A stretch of DNA of 64,000 bases from Dioscorea cayenensis subsp. rotundata (GCF_009730915.1 NC_052486.1:23568137-23632136); one strand, 5' to 3'. Counted from the first letter of the stretch, positions 25,820 through 38,246 are shown. A program made the numbers and translations. Notes: generated by a model from the sequence alone, not told the origin.

Positions 25820-27992
25820 AGGAAGAATAAAAACGAAATCGAAACCCTAGGATCCATGAGCAAGAGAATTGGAAAAATCCATGGGATTTCAATGAGAAAT
25901 CCAAGGGATGATCAAGAAAAAAGTGGATCAATTTGGTGAATTTGGGGATTTAGGGCACAAAATGCGAGCTTGGGGTTCTCCCCGTGTGGTTTTATAGTGG
26001 TTTTCTTTGAGCGCCCGCAGAGAGATGACCTAATAAGATAGCTGGATGGATAGATACTTCTATGGGATATCATCGTTGATATTAACCGTTCGATTGAGAT
26101 TGGACGGTTCAGATCTATAATTGGACACTAGTGCTTTAGTTAGAAAGTGCACGGATGTATCCTTTGGTGTTTGAATTATAGGTTGCTGATGTGGAAAAAA
26201 TATAATTTTAAAAATAATTAATTAAAAAAAATCTGTCAAAATATATATATATATATATTTTTTTTTCATGACGTTATTATATAAACCCTTGATTGCTATT
26301 TTATAAAAAACAATATCTGTTATGATTATTATAATAAATAGTGATGTCTACTGCAGCAGCTATTTTTACTGTAGTAGCCGTCCATGTGATAATGTAATAT
26401 CAACCAGCACTGTTACTATTTCATCTACCAGAGTATTTTAGATCGTCGGTTCAAATCAATCAAGACTCTTATAAATTTATAAATAACCCCCTACATTTAT
26501 GTATTGATAAATAAAATAGAAAAAGAGAAAAATAAGAGGAAAGAAAAAGAAAAAAATAAATTTTCAAAGGTATTCGGACTTTTTATTTTTTTTATATTTA
26601 TAATATATTTATGAAAATTTATATATATATATATATATTGATACTGAAGATACAATAATATCGAATATCATCTAAATAAAACCCCAACGAAAACAAATTT
26701 TGAAAATAATAAAAAAGGATAAAATACAAATTCGTTAAAAAAGGGGACAAAATCTTCAAAAATATCAAAAATTCAAACAAAGACATACAATTATAATATA
26801 AAATATTAATTTATTAAATCAAAATAAAAAAAAATTAAATGTATCATTTTCCTTAGTTTTATTCACTCGTAGAACTTGCCTCACAATAATTTAAGCCTAA
26901 AACTAAATTAACAATTCTTTACTTTTTTTTTTTTTGAAAAATAACTGCCCAGTAAACAACTGTATAATACAAACAATAATGGAACTTTCTAAATGAAAAC
27001 AGAGTTAAAATTTGCAATTAGAAATTTAGTTATATCACAAGTCATAACTAACCCTAAATGGAACCAAATTTAACAAAACAAGTCCCTCAATGGCAGATTG
27101 TTTCTGAGAAGTCACATCTGAGAAAGAATTGGCAATGAAATGTTTGAGAGCAAAAGAAATACAATCAACTTTTGAAAGTGACCAACTTTCATTTTTTTTT
27201 TCCTGCAGAAAAAAAAACCTGTAACATAATGTAAGCAAGAAATGCAAGTCTAAATAACAATTGTTCTTGAGAATTTTAAGCATAAGATAATCAAAGACAT
27301 AAACACTGATAAGATCAGTTTGAGAATACAAGATTTAACATGAGTATACTGCATTTGACTACTAGAATATATAATGCTGAAAACTTGGCCTAACAAGGAT
27401 TTATCCAGTACAAGTAAAACCAACAACAACAACAACAACAACAAGAACAACAACAAAATCACAATTGAACAACCTTATTGATGCACTAAGGTCAAGCCTT
27501 CCATGGATTTTGAAGCACCACATAAAAATGTGTTTCCTTGAGCTTACTCTTCAACATTTTACCATCCATCAAGATTCATAATAAGAAGCATTGCTTGAAA
27601 ACACATCAGGGTAGCACCTAGGCAAAACACAAATGCGAAAAAAAAAAAATGTTAAACACAATGTATAGCAATAAACAAAAATCACTCCCTCACCCTTCTT
27701 TATTTGTTTGGTATTTCAAGGTTCATCCATGAATGATTACATGACTTGTTTGGTGGAATTACAATAATTAGGCATACTTTGCATGATCAGTTTTGCTTCA
27801 TGGAGAATATATGACATTTGCAGACTACAAGAAATGGAAACTTTTCAACCAAAAGATTATAAGACCATCTCCACGTAATAATATGACAAAAGACCATCCG
27901 AGTAATAATATGACAAAGACCATTCAAGAAGTACTACGAAAGCAGTTATACGACAAAAGATCATCCAAGCAATAATTCGACAAAAATCAAGC

Positions 27993-28752
27993 AAACTTGG
28001 TATAGTTATATCCATTAGTACATTTATGGAAGTTGGCATATCTTATCGAACGTGGTTCCAAGAATAGGTAAGGAATAAGTCAATCTAGATAACGACATAA
28101 ACATATAAAAACCAAACAACAACGACCGTAATAAACACATCAAAAGAAAAACAAATCCACTTCATTAATGTTTTCACCAAGCAAGGTTACATAATTCATT
28201 TCCTAAAGTTGAACTGATCAAAGGGATCCTTTGCAGAAATACTATCATTGTTCTGAGATCAAAGTAGCCTAAGCATCAAACTGGTACACATGCCATAGCA
28301 GGATATAACAAACAACAATGGTAAAAGATAGAGACAGCATTCTGATATATACATATGAAAGGAGTTTCCAATCATAAAATGAAAACTTGGTATAGTTATA
28401 TTCATTAGTACATTTATGAAACTTGGTTCCAATAATAGGTAAAGAATAAGTCAATCTAGATAACGACATAAACATATAAAAACCAAATGACAACGTACAT
28501 AATAAACACATCAAAAGAAAAACAAATCCACTTCATTAATGTTTTCACCAAGCAAGGTTACATAATCCATTTCCTAAAGTTGAACTGATCAAAGGGATGC
28601 TTTGCAGAAATACTATCATCGTTCTGAGATCAAAGTAGCCTAAGCATCAAACTGGTACACATGCCATAGCAGGATATAACAAACAACAATGGTAAAAGAT
28701 AAAGACAGCATTCTTATATATACATATGATAGGAGATTCCATTCATAAAATG
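27993..28752. repeat. Direct tandem duplication, unit about 370-390 bp, two copies
   Basis: Copy 1 (27993-28382) and copy 2 (28383-28752) share long identical blocks such as AGTCAATCTAGATAACGACA, TTCACCAAGCAAGGTTACAT and CATAGCAGGATATAACAAAC. Copy 1 has a short extra stretch after ATTTATGGAAGTTGG. The copies differ at few positions, so the duplication looks younger than the RING gene duplication. It lies within the proposed 3'UTR intron of RING copy B. Confidence 0.93.
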
Positions 28753-28804
28753 CATAAGAGTATTAGGGTTTTCAATTGCTGAGTACCATAAATTGGCAGA
28801 ACTC

Positions 28805-30490
28805 TTAATTCAGCCTTCTCCTCTTGCGCACATGAAGTGAACCACCATCCACATCCAAAGAGCCAGAAGTGCTGCTCCTTCCCCTTCTTCTAAGGGAACT
28901 AGAAGATCCCGCGCTGTTTGGTTCTGCTGCACCATCAATTGCAGCAACATCACCTTGTATCACTGCAATGGTGCTAGAGGGAGATGCCTGATCAGCAGCA
29001 ATGGCAACTGCAACATGAGGTAAACCATCAACTGGCCCCGTATTTGGGGGATTTGCAGAGGATACAGATGCTCTATAACGGCTTGTGCTACTAGCTAGTC
29101 TCTCAACCACCCTACCAAGGTCAAGTGAGAACCTCTGCCACAGACCCATTCCATCTCGTAATGGTGAATTAGTGTGACTATTTTGAGGGTCAGGTGTGCT
29201 GTTTCTAGGCAATAAAGCTTCCCCAACATTCAATTCTCTTTCAGCACTCCCCTCTTCTCTATGCACCATTCCCCCTCTCAACCTCGCTAGAATCCTACGT
29301 TGACCAATCCCAAATATTTCATGCACGCTTGCTTCTCCCAATCCATCCGCATTATGCATCAATCGATCATGAAATAAGCGTCTCCATGAAACCTCACCAA
29401 GCCTTCTAGTTCTAGTAATAGGTCTCATTTGTTGCCTAAAGCTCTCAACCCTATTCCCCCGCGGCCTTGGAGGTATGTTCAAACCAGGCTTCCCATCTTC
29501 TCCACACTTGATCTCCTCCCTAGCTTCCGAGCTACCTCTACCGAAAATAGGAGTAATGTGAGACTCCAGCACTTCTCCTTTGCATACCGGGCATTCTTTA
29601 TGCTCAGAATGGAGATACAACCATTGATATAAACACGGCCAGCAGAACAAATGACCACATGAAGTAACAACCGGCTCCTTCGCCATCTCAAAGCATATAT
29701 TGCACTCAAAGTCAGCAGCACTCTTGCTCTTCTCCTCCAAATCCTCATCAGAATCCTCCGTCGCAATGCCTTCCCCGACCACCTTGTCCTTCCCCATGCT
29801 TCTCGGAGGTTGAGGAAGAGGTGGCAATGACCAACCAAGATCAGACCTTTCACCACTGCTTACATTGGTTGATGAGTTGAAACTCATGAGCTGCAACCTA
29901 TGGTGTGATTCAATCAATCTCCGGAACCGAAGCACAGGAAACTGCAGTGAGTCTCCCCGAGACGAAGACCCATCCTCATGGTTCCAATGCTCATCTCCAT
30001 TGTCGCCTTGCAAAGTCGAAGCAAGAGGGACGAGAGATTCATCAACCAAGCCAGGTGCAGAAGCTCCGCCATCTTGGTTCATCTGCTCATTGGGTGGTTC
30101 TTCCAGCGAGAATTGCAAAGGTTGAACCTCGGAAGGGGAATACGAAGGATCCATCAGCGGAATGGGGATATAAGACGGCGAGTAAGGAGCAACCGGGTGC
30201 TCAGCAATGGAGGGATCTACGGACGGGAGGTTGACATCATAGGAGGCGTTCGACGGGGAGTAAGGCACCGGCAAGTCGTCAGCGGCAGCGCCGGCTGCAC
30301 CAATATCCATGGTAGAGTTCTGATCTCCAGCAAAGACAGCAACTGAGGAAGAGGATGATGGAACGGAGATCGAGCCAAGGGCAAGGTCGGATCCAAGGTC
30401 GAGGGCAAGAGGACGTGGAGAGCGAGGAAGTCCAAGATAGAGATTCAGATCCATTCCCTCAATCCTGCTCTCATCTCTAGCATCTTCCAT
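28805..30490 (-). CDS. RING-type E3 ubiquitin ligase, MUSE1/MUSE2-like (copy B)
   Basis: A single coding exon of 561 residues, a full-length tandem paralogue of the gene at 23962-25719 in the same orientation. Shared features are DLNLYLGLPRSPRP near residue 14, PYSPS-type repeats in the first 130 residues, a C3HC4 RING (CNICFEMAKEPVVTSCGHLF ... CPVC), IPPRPRGNRVESFRQ and the C-terminal SLDVDGGSLHVRKRRRLN. The zinc ligands are all present, so it should be active with an E2. It lacks part of the Arg-rich stretch before the RING found in copy A and is shorter in the linker, suggesting some divergence in target binding. Like copy A it shows TTATG/GTACTCAGC right after the stop (donor at 28787/28786), pointing to a spliced 3'UTR. 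Confidence 0.9.
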   Translation of the reverse strand: MEDARDESRIEGMDLNLYLGLPRSPRPLALDLGSDLALGSISVPSSSSSVAVFAGDQNSTMDIGAAGAAADDLPVPYSPSNASYDVNLPSVDPSIAEHPVAPYSPSYIPIPLMDPSYSPSEVQPLQFSLEEPPNEQMNQDGGASAPGLVDESLVPLASTLQGDNGDEHWNHEDGSSSRGDSLQFPVLRFRRLIESHHRLQLMSFNSSTNVSSGERSDLGWSLPPLPQPPRSMGKDKVVGEGIATEDSDEDLEEKSKSAADFECNICFEMAKEPVVTSCGHLFCWPCLYQWLYLHSEHKECPVCKGEVLESHITPIFGRGSSEAREEIKCGEDGKPGLNIPPRPRGNRVESFRQQMRPITRTRRLGEVSWRRLFHDRLMHNADGLGEASVHEIFGIGQRRILARLRGGMVHREEGSAERELNVGEALLPRNSTPDPQNSHTNSPLRDGMGLWQRFSLDLGRVVERLASSTSRYRASVSSANPPNTGPVDGLPHVAVAIAADQASPSSTIAVIQGDVAAIDGAAEPNSAGSSSSLRRRGRSSTSGSLDVDGGSLHVRKRRRLN

Positions 30491-31106
30491 CTCGATTCAT
30501 CGATAACAAGCAAACCAAACCCTAGCTTTTCCAAAACCCATCACAATCTCTCCGCCATTGCCAACAAAGCTCAAATTGGAACCAAAAAAAAGGATTAAGG
30601 ATGAAGGATTAGGGCATGAGGACGAAAAGGAGATGAATCGAAACCCAAATGGATGGAAAAATGGAGAAATCGAGAGGAAAAGGTAGGGATTTTGGGGAAG
30701 ATGATGAGAAGGATTGAGAAATGGAGGAATTGGGGGTGGATTTGGGGGGGTTTTGTGGTGGATTTCTGATTTTTTTTTTTTTTCTCGCGGGGAATGAAAG
30801 AGAACAAAGAGCACGTGTTTCGTTGCTCTCTCACAGACAACAAAATAAAGAAATAAAGTAACCTTAAAGCGGTTGATTTTAGATTTTTGATCTGACGGTC
30901 CAAATCTGATACTCATTTATTATGTACTCTAAATTATATATATATATATATATATTTTTAATATGTAATGAATAACTAAATATCACATATCATATCAAAA
31001 AATTTATTATTTCACATAATTTAATAAAAAATTAGTTATTTTTTAAAAATTATTCTTAATTTTTAAAGTGTCAAGAGTAATTTTAAAATATATATATATA
31101 TATGTA

Positions 31107-31424
31107 AATATCAAAATGTTCCCTCTATTTTTCATTTTTCGCCCTTTTAGTCCATCTAATATATAATCCGTTTTTTTGGTTTTTGTATTTGCACATTTTC
31201 GTCTTTTAGTTGTAAAATTCGCCCTTTTGGTCCTCGTATTTACACATTTTCATCTTTTTTAGTCACTCTAATCCATCAACTTGAAGGACCAAAAGAGTAG
31301 ATCCATCAATTAGAGCGATTAAAAAAACAAAAATATAAAAATACGAGAACCAAAAAGACGGATTTTATATTAGAGTGATTAAAAAGATGGAAAACGCAAA
31401 ATAGAAGAACTATTTTGATATTTT
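31107..31424. mobile_element. Small fold-back (inverted-repeat) element
   Basis: The left half starts ATATCAAAATGTTCCCTC and continues with repeated TTTTGGTCCTCGTATTT-type blocks. The right half is its diverged reverse complement, ending AGAACTATTTTGATATTTT. The centre, near 31270, is ACTTGAAGGACC. No coding sequence and no clear target duplication. It fits a non-autonomous MITE or a collapsed long-TIR element. Confidence 0.6.
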
Positions 31425-33061
31425 GACAAAAAAATAATAATAAATACTTCTTAATGTTTAGAAATGATAGATAAAAAGGAACGAAGGGAGGAATATTTTT
31501 TTTTATAAAATTTAATAAAATATTGATATATATATTTATAGAATTTAATAAAATGTTGATATATATATCATCTAAGATATTGATCAATCTTCTAGGCTTG
31601 TTATCAGGGGAAAAATTTAAAAAAAAAAAAATCTTGCCTGAAATCCGAATAGATTTTTTTAAACAAATTAAAAATGAAGTAGATTTTAAAAAATATTTAA
31701 AAGAGAAAAGCTTGACATTTTAAAAATAATAATTTGAATATTTACAAACAAATAATTTAAAAAAAACAGAAAATGTATTTTTTTATAAATTAAACTAGAA
31801 TACTCCAAAAGAAATTGAAAAAAATATATACTAGAAAATTCAAAATAAGCTTTTTATTTTAAGGTACCGATCTGGTGTTATTGATGTAGGTCATTTGATG
31901 AAATAATAAAGAAAAAAAGTGAATTTGAAAAACTATTATCCTTTCAAGTTAATCATGTGTACTAAATCATTAAATTAATTTATAAAATATTATTTTACCA
32001 GTTACTTAAATACTTTGAGTTTCAAATTCTTTGTAAAAGCCAGTTAAATTTATAAATATAATTAGTAAATAAATATAGAATAATTCAAAATATAGTCACA
32101 TATAATCTATTTATTTGTATAAAAAATACTAAATATATAGAACATATACATATAAAACATTTTTTATTTTATATTTTTATTATAAAATAATGAAGGAGCA
32201 GTTTCACTAGCTTGAATGTATATATATATATCTAAATTTTATTATGATTTTTCAGTAAAATAAATCATATTAATCCCATTAATATTTATGGCCTGCTAAT
32301 CTTTATAAGTAACCCAAATAATTTAGAGAAGACTTGAGAATTGAGATACCTCACAGAATTGGGCTTTGACTCATTATTAGAGCCACACTGAAACATTCTC
32401 AATTCCATGCCCATATTATAAAATATCTAGATTGATAAAACCTTTTTTTTATTATATATATTTTTTTAAAAAAAAGTGAGATACTTATACCATTCGTCTG
32501 TTTATAAAATAACTTATAAAATAACTTGAATTATAATGTCATAGGATCAAATCCCTCCCCGACAACATTGTTCATCGTACTGTTTATACACTGTTTGTCT
32601 AGGATTCTTATACTATTATCATACTATACATACACTGTACATCAGAGTTACAGTACTGTTTAGTACTGTTTATATTCATATAAAAATGACGTTTGTCATT
32701 TATTATTAAAAATAATAATAATAATAACTTGAATTATAATTTTTTTGTAATGTTGATTATTAGTATTACATTAACCGAAATATGCCTTGCCCAAATGCAT
32801 ATATTAAATAAATAAATACATTGTTACTCCATAAACTTAACAAATGTCCTAATTATTTTGAATTTTTTTAATTTATCATTGTAAATTTTTGTATTCGTTC
32901 TTCAACACCAACCAAGCACCATAATCCCCTTACATTAATTTTCAAGTATTGAAAGCAAAATAAAATAAAAATAAAAATAAAAGTAAAAATCTCATTATCC
33001 AAAGTGCAAATTGTCTCAATTATTACATGCAAAACCAAAATAGTTGAACCACATTACAAAG

Positions 33062-33870
33062 GAGTAGTGATCCCACGGACTCGAGTCCGTGGGATCTGAG
33101 CTGCATCCGAGACGTGGCTGCTGTGCAGCCACGTTTTTTCATTTTTAAAAAATATTTTTCCAAGATTTATTTGAGATTTAAATTTTAATAAAAATAAACA
33201 AAGGGCAGTATGGTCATTTACTTTGACCATACTGCCTTTTCTTCTTTTTTTCCCTGCGTCTTCTTCTTCTTTTCGTCCAGGCTTCTCAAATATTTGGATC
33301 TCAGGCTTCTCAAATATTTCACAACAATTGTGCCTAATTAAACAAGTAAGCTCTCTCTCTATATATATAAATATATAGATGCAAACTCACTCTCAAATTT
33401 TAGGAGATATTAATAGGGTTTAGTATTTTATTTGCCTAGAAAAACAAGGAGGTTGAGTTTGATTGAATCTGGATCGGCGAAGGAGTGTTGAAACCAAGCC
33501 TTAATTTCCACAACCTTGAGGAGCTCGGTGCTCAACCGGCTCTCACCCCAGCCACACATCCATAGTTCAAGCGGATCAGCGGATCGCATAGACCATAAGC
33601 TACAAGATCGGGGCCATGGAACACTGCAGGGAGATCAGCATCAACATCGTCGGCTTTGAGAAGCCTGAGATCCAAATATTTGAGAAGCCTGGACGAAAAG
33701 AAGAAGAAGACGCAGGGAAAAAAAGAAGAAAAGGCAGTATGGTCAAAGTAAATGACCATACTGCCCTTTATTTATTTTTATTAAAATTTAAATCTCAAAT
33801 AAATTCGGGAAAAATATTTTTTAAAAATTTAAAGACGTGGCTGCACAGCAGCCACGTGGGATCACTACTC
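33062..33870. mobile_element. Mutator-like non-autonomous element (Pack-MULE-like)
   Basis: Terminal inverted repeats of roughly 230-270 bp begin GAGTAGTGATCCCAC on each side and run through GGCTGCTGTGCAGCCACGT, GGGCAGTATGGTCATTTAC and GGCTTCTCAAATATTTGGA. A perfect 9-bp target duplication ATTACAAAG stands at 33053-33061 and 33871-33879, which is the Mutator hallmark. The left arm has an extra 35-40 bp including a 28-bp perfect palindrome (33069-33096) that the right arm lacks. The interior (about 33480-33640) is much more GC-rich than its surroundings, as in elements that have picked up a host gene piece. There is no transposase. Confidence 0.85.
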
Positions 33871-35644
33871 ATTACAAAGAGGATAAGTTCAACACCTCAC
33901 ACAACACCATTTCTTTCACTTCTTTTTCCATTGCAAGCCATGTGGAATTCATACTTGATTGATAGATTATGCTTTCAAAGTTGGCATCAATTAGTACTTA
34001 AAATGACACCAAAAAAAAGCATTATAAAAAAATAAATAAATAAAGATGAGTATTGTATCACCATCTTCAATCACTTTATATGAATGCTTATTGGATTATA
34101 CGCTTCTCTTGTGACACCTTTAATCACAGTAAAGAAAAAGGTTAAAAATCAAAATAAAAATAACCATAGTTAATTTATCCAGCTAGGTTTTCTACCGCTA
34201 GGGACCCGCAACTTCAACATTTTCCCTTGGACTCTGTTTAGAAACTCAAGCGCACTTTTATCTTTTTTGGTATATGTCCGCTTAGCACATTAACTGTTCG
34301 AATTCACCAACTCGGGAGTAATTCACCCCCTGCTCTCTGGCAACAGATGAAGACCTTTGCTTCCTCCTCCCGGACTTCATTTTTTCAGCTATGTTATTAT
34401 TTTTTTTTTGTGTCCTTATTTCTATTGATTTTCTAGTTTCCTTTGTTGTTAAAAGCTTATTACTTCTTATGATAGCTCTCTAATTTGGTTGTTTTTTTTT
34501 TTTTTTAATTGATGGTTTGTTCTGTTATTTCTATTTTTGTTTGTTTCTTTTTTTAAAAAATAAAGTTATGATTTATGCACTTTAATTAAAAAAATTACCC
34601 ATTTTCTAAAAACTAATGACCAAGTTGGTGAACAAAGTCTTTAATTAAGTATTAGATTCATCAATAGTCTTCACTAATCTATTCTCTAATTGGAGTTTGT
34701 TCCTCCAAAGTACCTTTTCGTTTTTTTTAAATTCATTGGGAGAAGGGTGTTTAATTAAAAAATTAATATTGTAAAATACAACATGAACCTCTTTGCATTC
34801 ATTTAAAATACACAAACATTTGAGAGAGCTAGTTGGATTTTAAAGTATACTCATAATTTAAACACAATAAATGATCATTCATTTTCTAAATATAAAATTC
34901 AGAATAGAGGTAGATAGGATCACTGGTAAATGCATTAAGAGATTTGTTAATTTCAAAGAGAATAGAACAATTTTATTGGAGGGTAAAAATACCAAAAAAG
35001 TATATCCAAAGGAACTTCTATTTTGAAATGGCTATATAAAAATTTTAACTAAATATAAAAATCTTAACTATATATATATAACTTTATGAGACTTTGTTTT
35101 AAAATGGCACAAATTCTTGATTTTTCTTAATATAATATTTATTTGTTTATTTATTTGGTTAACATGGTATTTATTGATCAAACTATTCTAATTTAAATAA
35201 AAAAAAAATTATATTAAAGATCTATTGGTTCTACTTAAAAAATGAGATCATATATAATAAATGTTCGTTAATGTTTGATCCGAATTCTATTGACATGACC
35301 AAAAACACTTGCAACCCAACTAATATAATATTTCAATTTATAATTTTTTTTTTAGATCTACTCATACAATTTAAGCAATTACATTGCATTAAAAACTAAC
35401 ATATTCAAGCCAGAAAACCATAATTAAATCAAAATCAACTATATTTGTAATTGACTTTTTCAAGCCAGAAACCATATTTAAAAATTTTATTATGATAAAT
35501 AATATTTTGAGATTTTATTACAATAAAATAATTTTAACAAAATGAACAACCACAATTATGTTTACTCAATTTTTCAATATTGTAAAATCATACTTCCCTT
35601 ACCTATATTTTTTTCCAATTTTGTTTTAAATTATTATTATTATT

Positions 35645-36489
35645 AGGGATTTTTACTTGCATACTCCTGTAAAATCATGAATTTGCTTAAATACCCCCAT
35701 AAAAATGATATTTGTTTGTATACCCCTATAAATCAATTATATTTGCTTCTATATCCCTATGGTTAAGTTGACTCCTAATGGTGTTAAATCAATGGATGGA
35801 ATAAGGGTAAATTACCAAAATGGGTTTGCTTATATACTCCTCTAAATTTTTGTTTCTTCTTATTTTGTAGACATTACTCATTCCATTCAACAAATGACCA
35901 TTATGAGTTTGTTAATATACCCATCAAAACTTTTTATTATATTTTATAGACTTAAATTATTTAAATTATAGATAACCAATATAATTTTTTTATATACGCT
36001 TTAATTATTTTTAAAAATTATTAAAAATCATGAATTTTTGAGTAAATTCATATTTTTAAGGTTTTTACAAACATCTCTAAAACATTTTACATTATCACAT
36101 GCTCTTTACAAACACAACTTAAAAATAGATAAAAATTACAACGTGTAACAATATATAACAAATAATTTCATACTATGGTTAAGGGTAATTGGATAATGTT
36201 AAGGGTAGTTAGATGATGTTAAGGGTAATTGGGTAATTTCATACTAAAAAATAACAAATAATTTCATACTAAAAATTATGACCTTTGATGATGTTAAAGG
36301 TAATTAGGTAATTTTATTAAGTTGGGTTAAGTGGGAAGTATAGTTAATTCCATAAACCCTAACGGTGGCTAACGGTAGGAATATATAAATAAAAAAGTTA
36401 GTTTTTTGAGGATATACAAGAAATAGTATTTTTCTGGGGGTATTTAAGTAATTTCATGGTTTTGTAGGGTTATGCAAGCAATTTTTCCT
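35645..36489. mobile_element. Long-TIR non-autonomous DNA element
   Basis: The left end (TTTTTACTTGCATACTCCTG, then CTTAAATACCCCCATAAAAA) is mirrored at the right end, where the reverse complement reads TTGCTTGCATAACCCTAC and CTTAAATACCCCCAGAAAAA. The interior has short GGTAATTGGGTAATT-type repeats at about 36176-36305. Flanks are ATT repeats, so a target duplication cannot be resolved. Probably a Mutator-type or similar fold-back relic. No coding sequence. Confidence 0.65.
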
Positions 36490-37902
36490 TATTAGGATTA
36501 TTATTATTATATATATGTATATATATTTGATGTCGCTTGGCAACTAAATCGGATAGAACAATGAAAACTATGGTGAAAGAGGGTGATATTTCCGTAAAAC
36601 CCAAAAAAAGGATGATCCTTATCAAAACACCCCCATCATTTTTATTTTTATTTTTTTTATTTTTTATTTTTATTTTTTTGAGAAAAACGACAAGCACCAG
36701 GGCGTTGATATCATTCTTTCAATATATACATACATAAATATAATTGTGTATATATGCATCCAAATAATAAAAATAATAATAAGAAAAAGAAGAAGAAGAA
36801 GAAGAAGAAGGAAAGGGAAAGGAATGAAAAGGAAGGCATGTTCAGCCAAATACATCATAAGCGAGTGATGTGATAATAATTATAATAAAGAGGAGAAAAG
36901 CAAGGCCCCATGGCCCATGCCTTCTTTTATTAGCCTCTAGAACCACGAGAAGATAACGTGATCCTGCAGCACATCACACGCCACAAACAACAAAAACAGT
37001 GCAGCACTTAATAATACCATTGTAAATCGTCTTATCTTATCTCAGTCTACATCTATAGATCAATCTATACGGCTATACCTATTGTTATTTTATGCTGTTG
37101 ATATTGGAAAAGTGAAAATTTCTTTTTTGGTTGAAATTTTGAAAAATAAAATATAATATAAATAAATAAATGCATGTCTTCTTCACATCAAATTAATGCC
37201 AAATAGAAGATATAAGAAATTATTGCATAAGTTTATCATGAAAGCAATTAAACAAAGGTGTGAAAAGGAATATATATATATATATATAATATATATACAT
37301 AATGTACGGTGAAGTAAAACCCCACCATCAATAAAGAATATCAAAAATCAAAAATCAAAGGTTGAAGCAAAGAATATTGAACATAATTGTCATCAGATAT
37401 CAAGCTCAAGCTGTACATATCTAAATACCGCTCATATATTGTCACATCTTTCAGTATTATTTTAATTAATTTCTAAAATCTTAAAGCATTACAAAGTAAG
37501 GATTCAATTGTCCAACGCTTCTCTAATTTATTACATAATTATATATATAATTGATTAAAACAAAATTATTCAAACTATATTTATTCTGCAAATATGTCAT
37601 TAATCAAAATTAAACATATATTTATTTGCTGTCTAACCGCCATTTATTGCTAAGATGTTTTTTTTTAATATGATGACTAATGAAGTTTTTATCTTCTTTG
37701 AGTTATTTATTTATTTATTTTGAAAAAAAAAAAATTCAAACTCAGGACATTTGTATTGAAATATACAGGTAATAGGTTGATTTTATTCATAATTAACAAA
37801 TGAGCTTTTGGTCAAACAAAGTAATGGGTGTTGCATGTTGTACTGATTAGTTTAGGTTTTTCAATTAAATGAATACAGTTTAGTCGGTGATTTCGATGAT
37901 AA

Positions 37903-37904
37903 TA

Positions 37905-37943
<39 letters not shown>
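37903..37943. repeat. (AAT)n microsatellite
   Basis: An uninterrupted AAT/ATA repeat of about 13 units. The Asn or Tyr homopolymer frames across it are artefacts. Confidence 0.95.
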
Positions 37944-37944
<1 letters not shown>

Positions 37945-38246
37945 GATTAAAAATAAAGACTGGGTACGGAAACCAAACCACCACAAGAGAAAAAGACATT
38001 TTAAAAATAGCACAGTTGCAAACACGTAGCATACGGAAGTCCATAAACATAAGAAACGGCACGTGCCAAAACAGGCTCGCCATATTACAAACCCAAGTGG
38101 TCCCCACACCACACTTAAAAGGTATCATCAACAACAGTGAACGCTCTTATTTATTTATTTATTTATATCACTATATATATATATAGAGATATTTTTTCCT
38201 TTTTTATCTATTTATTAATTCCGGCACGTGCGAAGCGGAAAGCACG

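Larger units (their letters stand above)
25720..28804. other. Spacer between the two RING genes
   Basis: 25720-26000 is the leader and promoter of copy A. Then come AT-rich DNA, a possible (TA)n-started insert at 26240-26460 with ACTGTAGTAGCCGTCC and AGATCGTCGGTTC, and a CAA-type repeat near 27419-27455. From about 27600 the sequence resembles the 3' region of copy A (for example ACCAAAAGATTATAAG and CTAGGTGCTACCC on the minus strand), so it probably belongs to the copy B transcript. It contains a tandem duplication at 27993-28752. Confidence 0.45.
30491..38246. other. Gene-poor AT-rich region with three inverted-repeat elements
   Basis: The first 300 bases are the leader of RING copy B, with AAACCCTAG. 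The rest has no supported gene. It contains inverted-repeat elements at 31107-31424, 33062-33870 and 35645-36489, an ACTGTTTA-rich stretch at about 32560-32680 that resembles the (TA)n MITE family, and microsatellites: AAG type at about 36786-36810, TA at 37270-37310 and AAT at 37903-37943. Short open frames here are low-complexity. Confidence 0.6.

Noticed and set aside
33616-34035. 139-codon plus-strand open frame starting MEHCREISINIVGF
   Set aside because: It runs from the MULE interior through its right inverted repeat into flanking DNA, so it is not a gene.
34190-34400. Less AT-rich block resembling a repeat tail
   Set aside because: No recognisable domain, inverted end or second copy in the window.
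37861-38134. Poly-Asn, Tyr and Leu open frames
   Set aside because: They are translations of an (AAT)n microsatellite.
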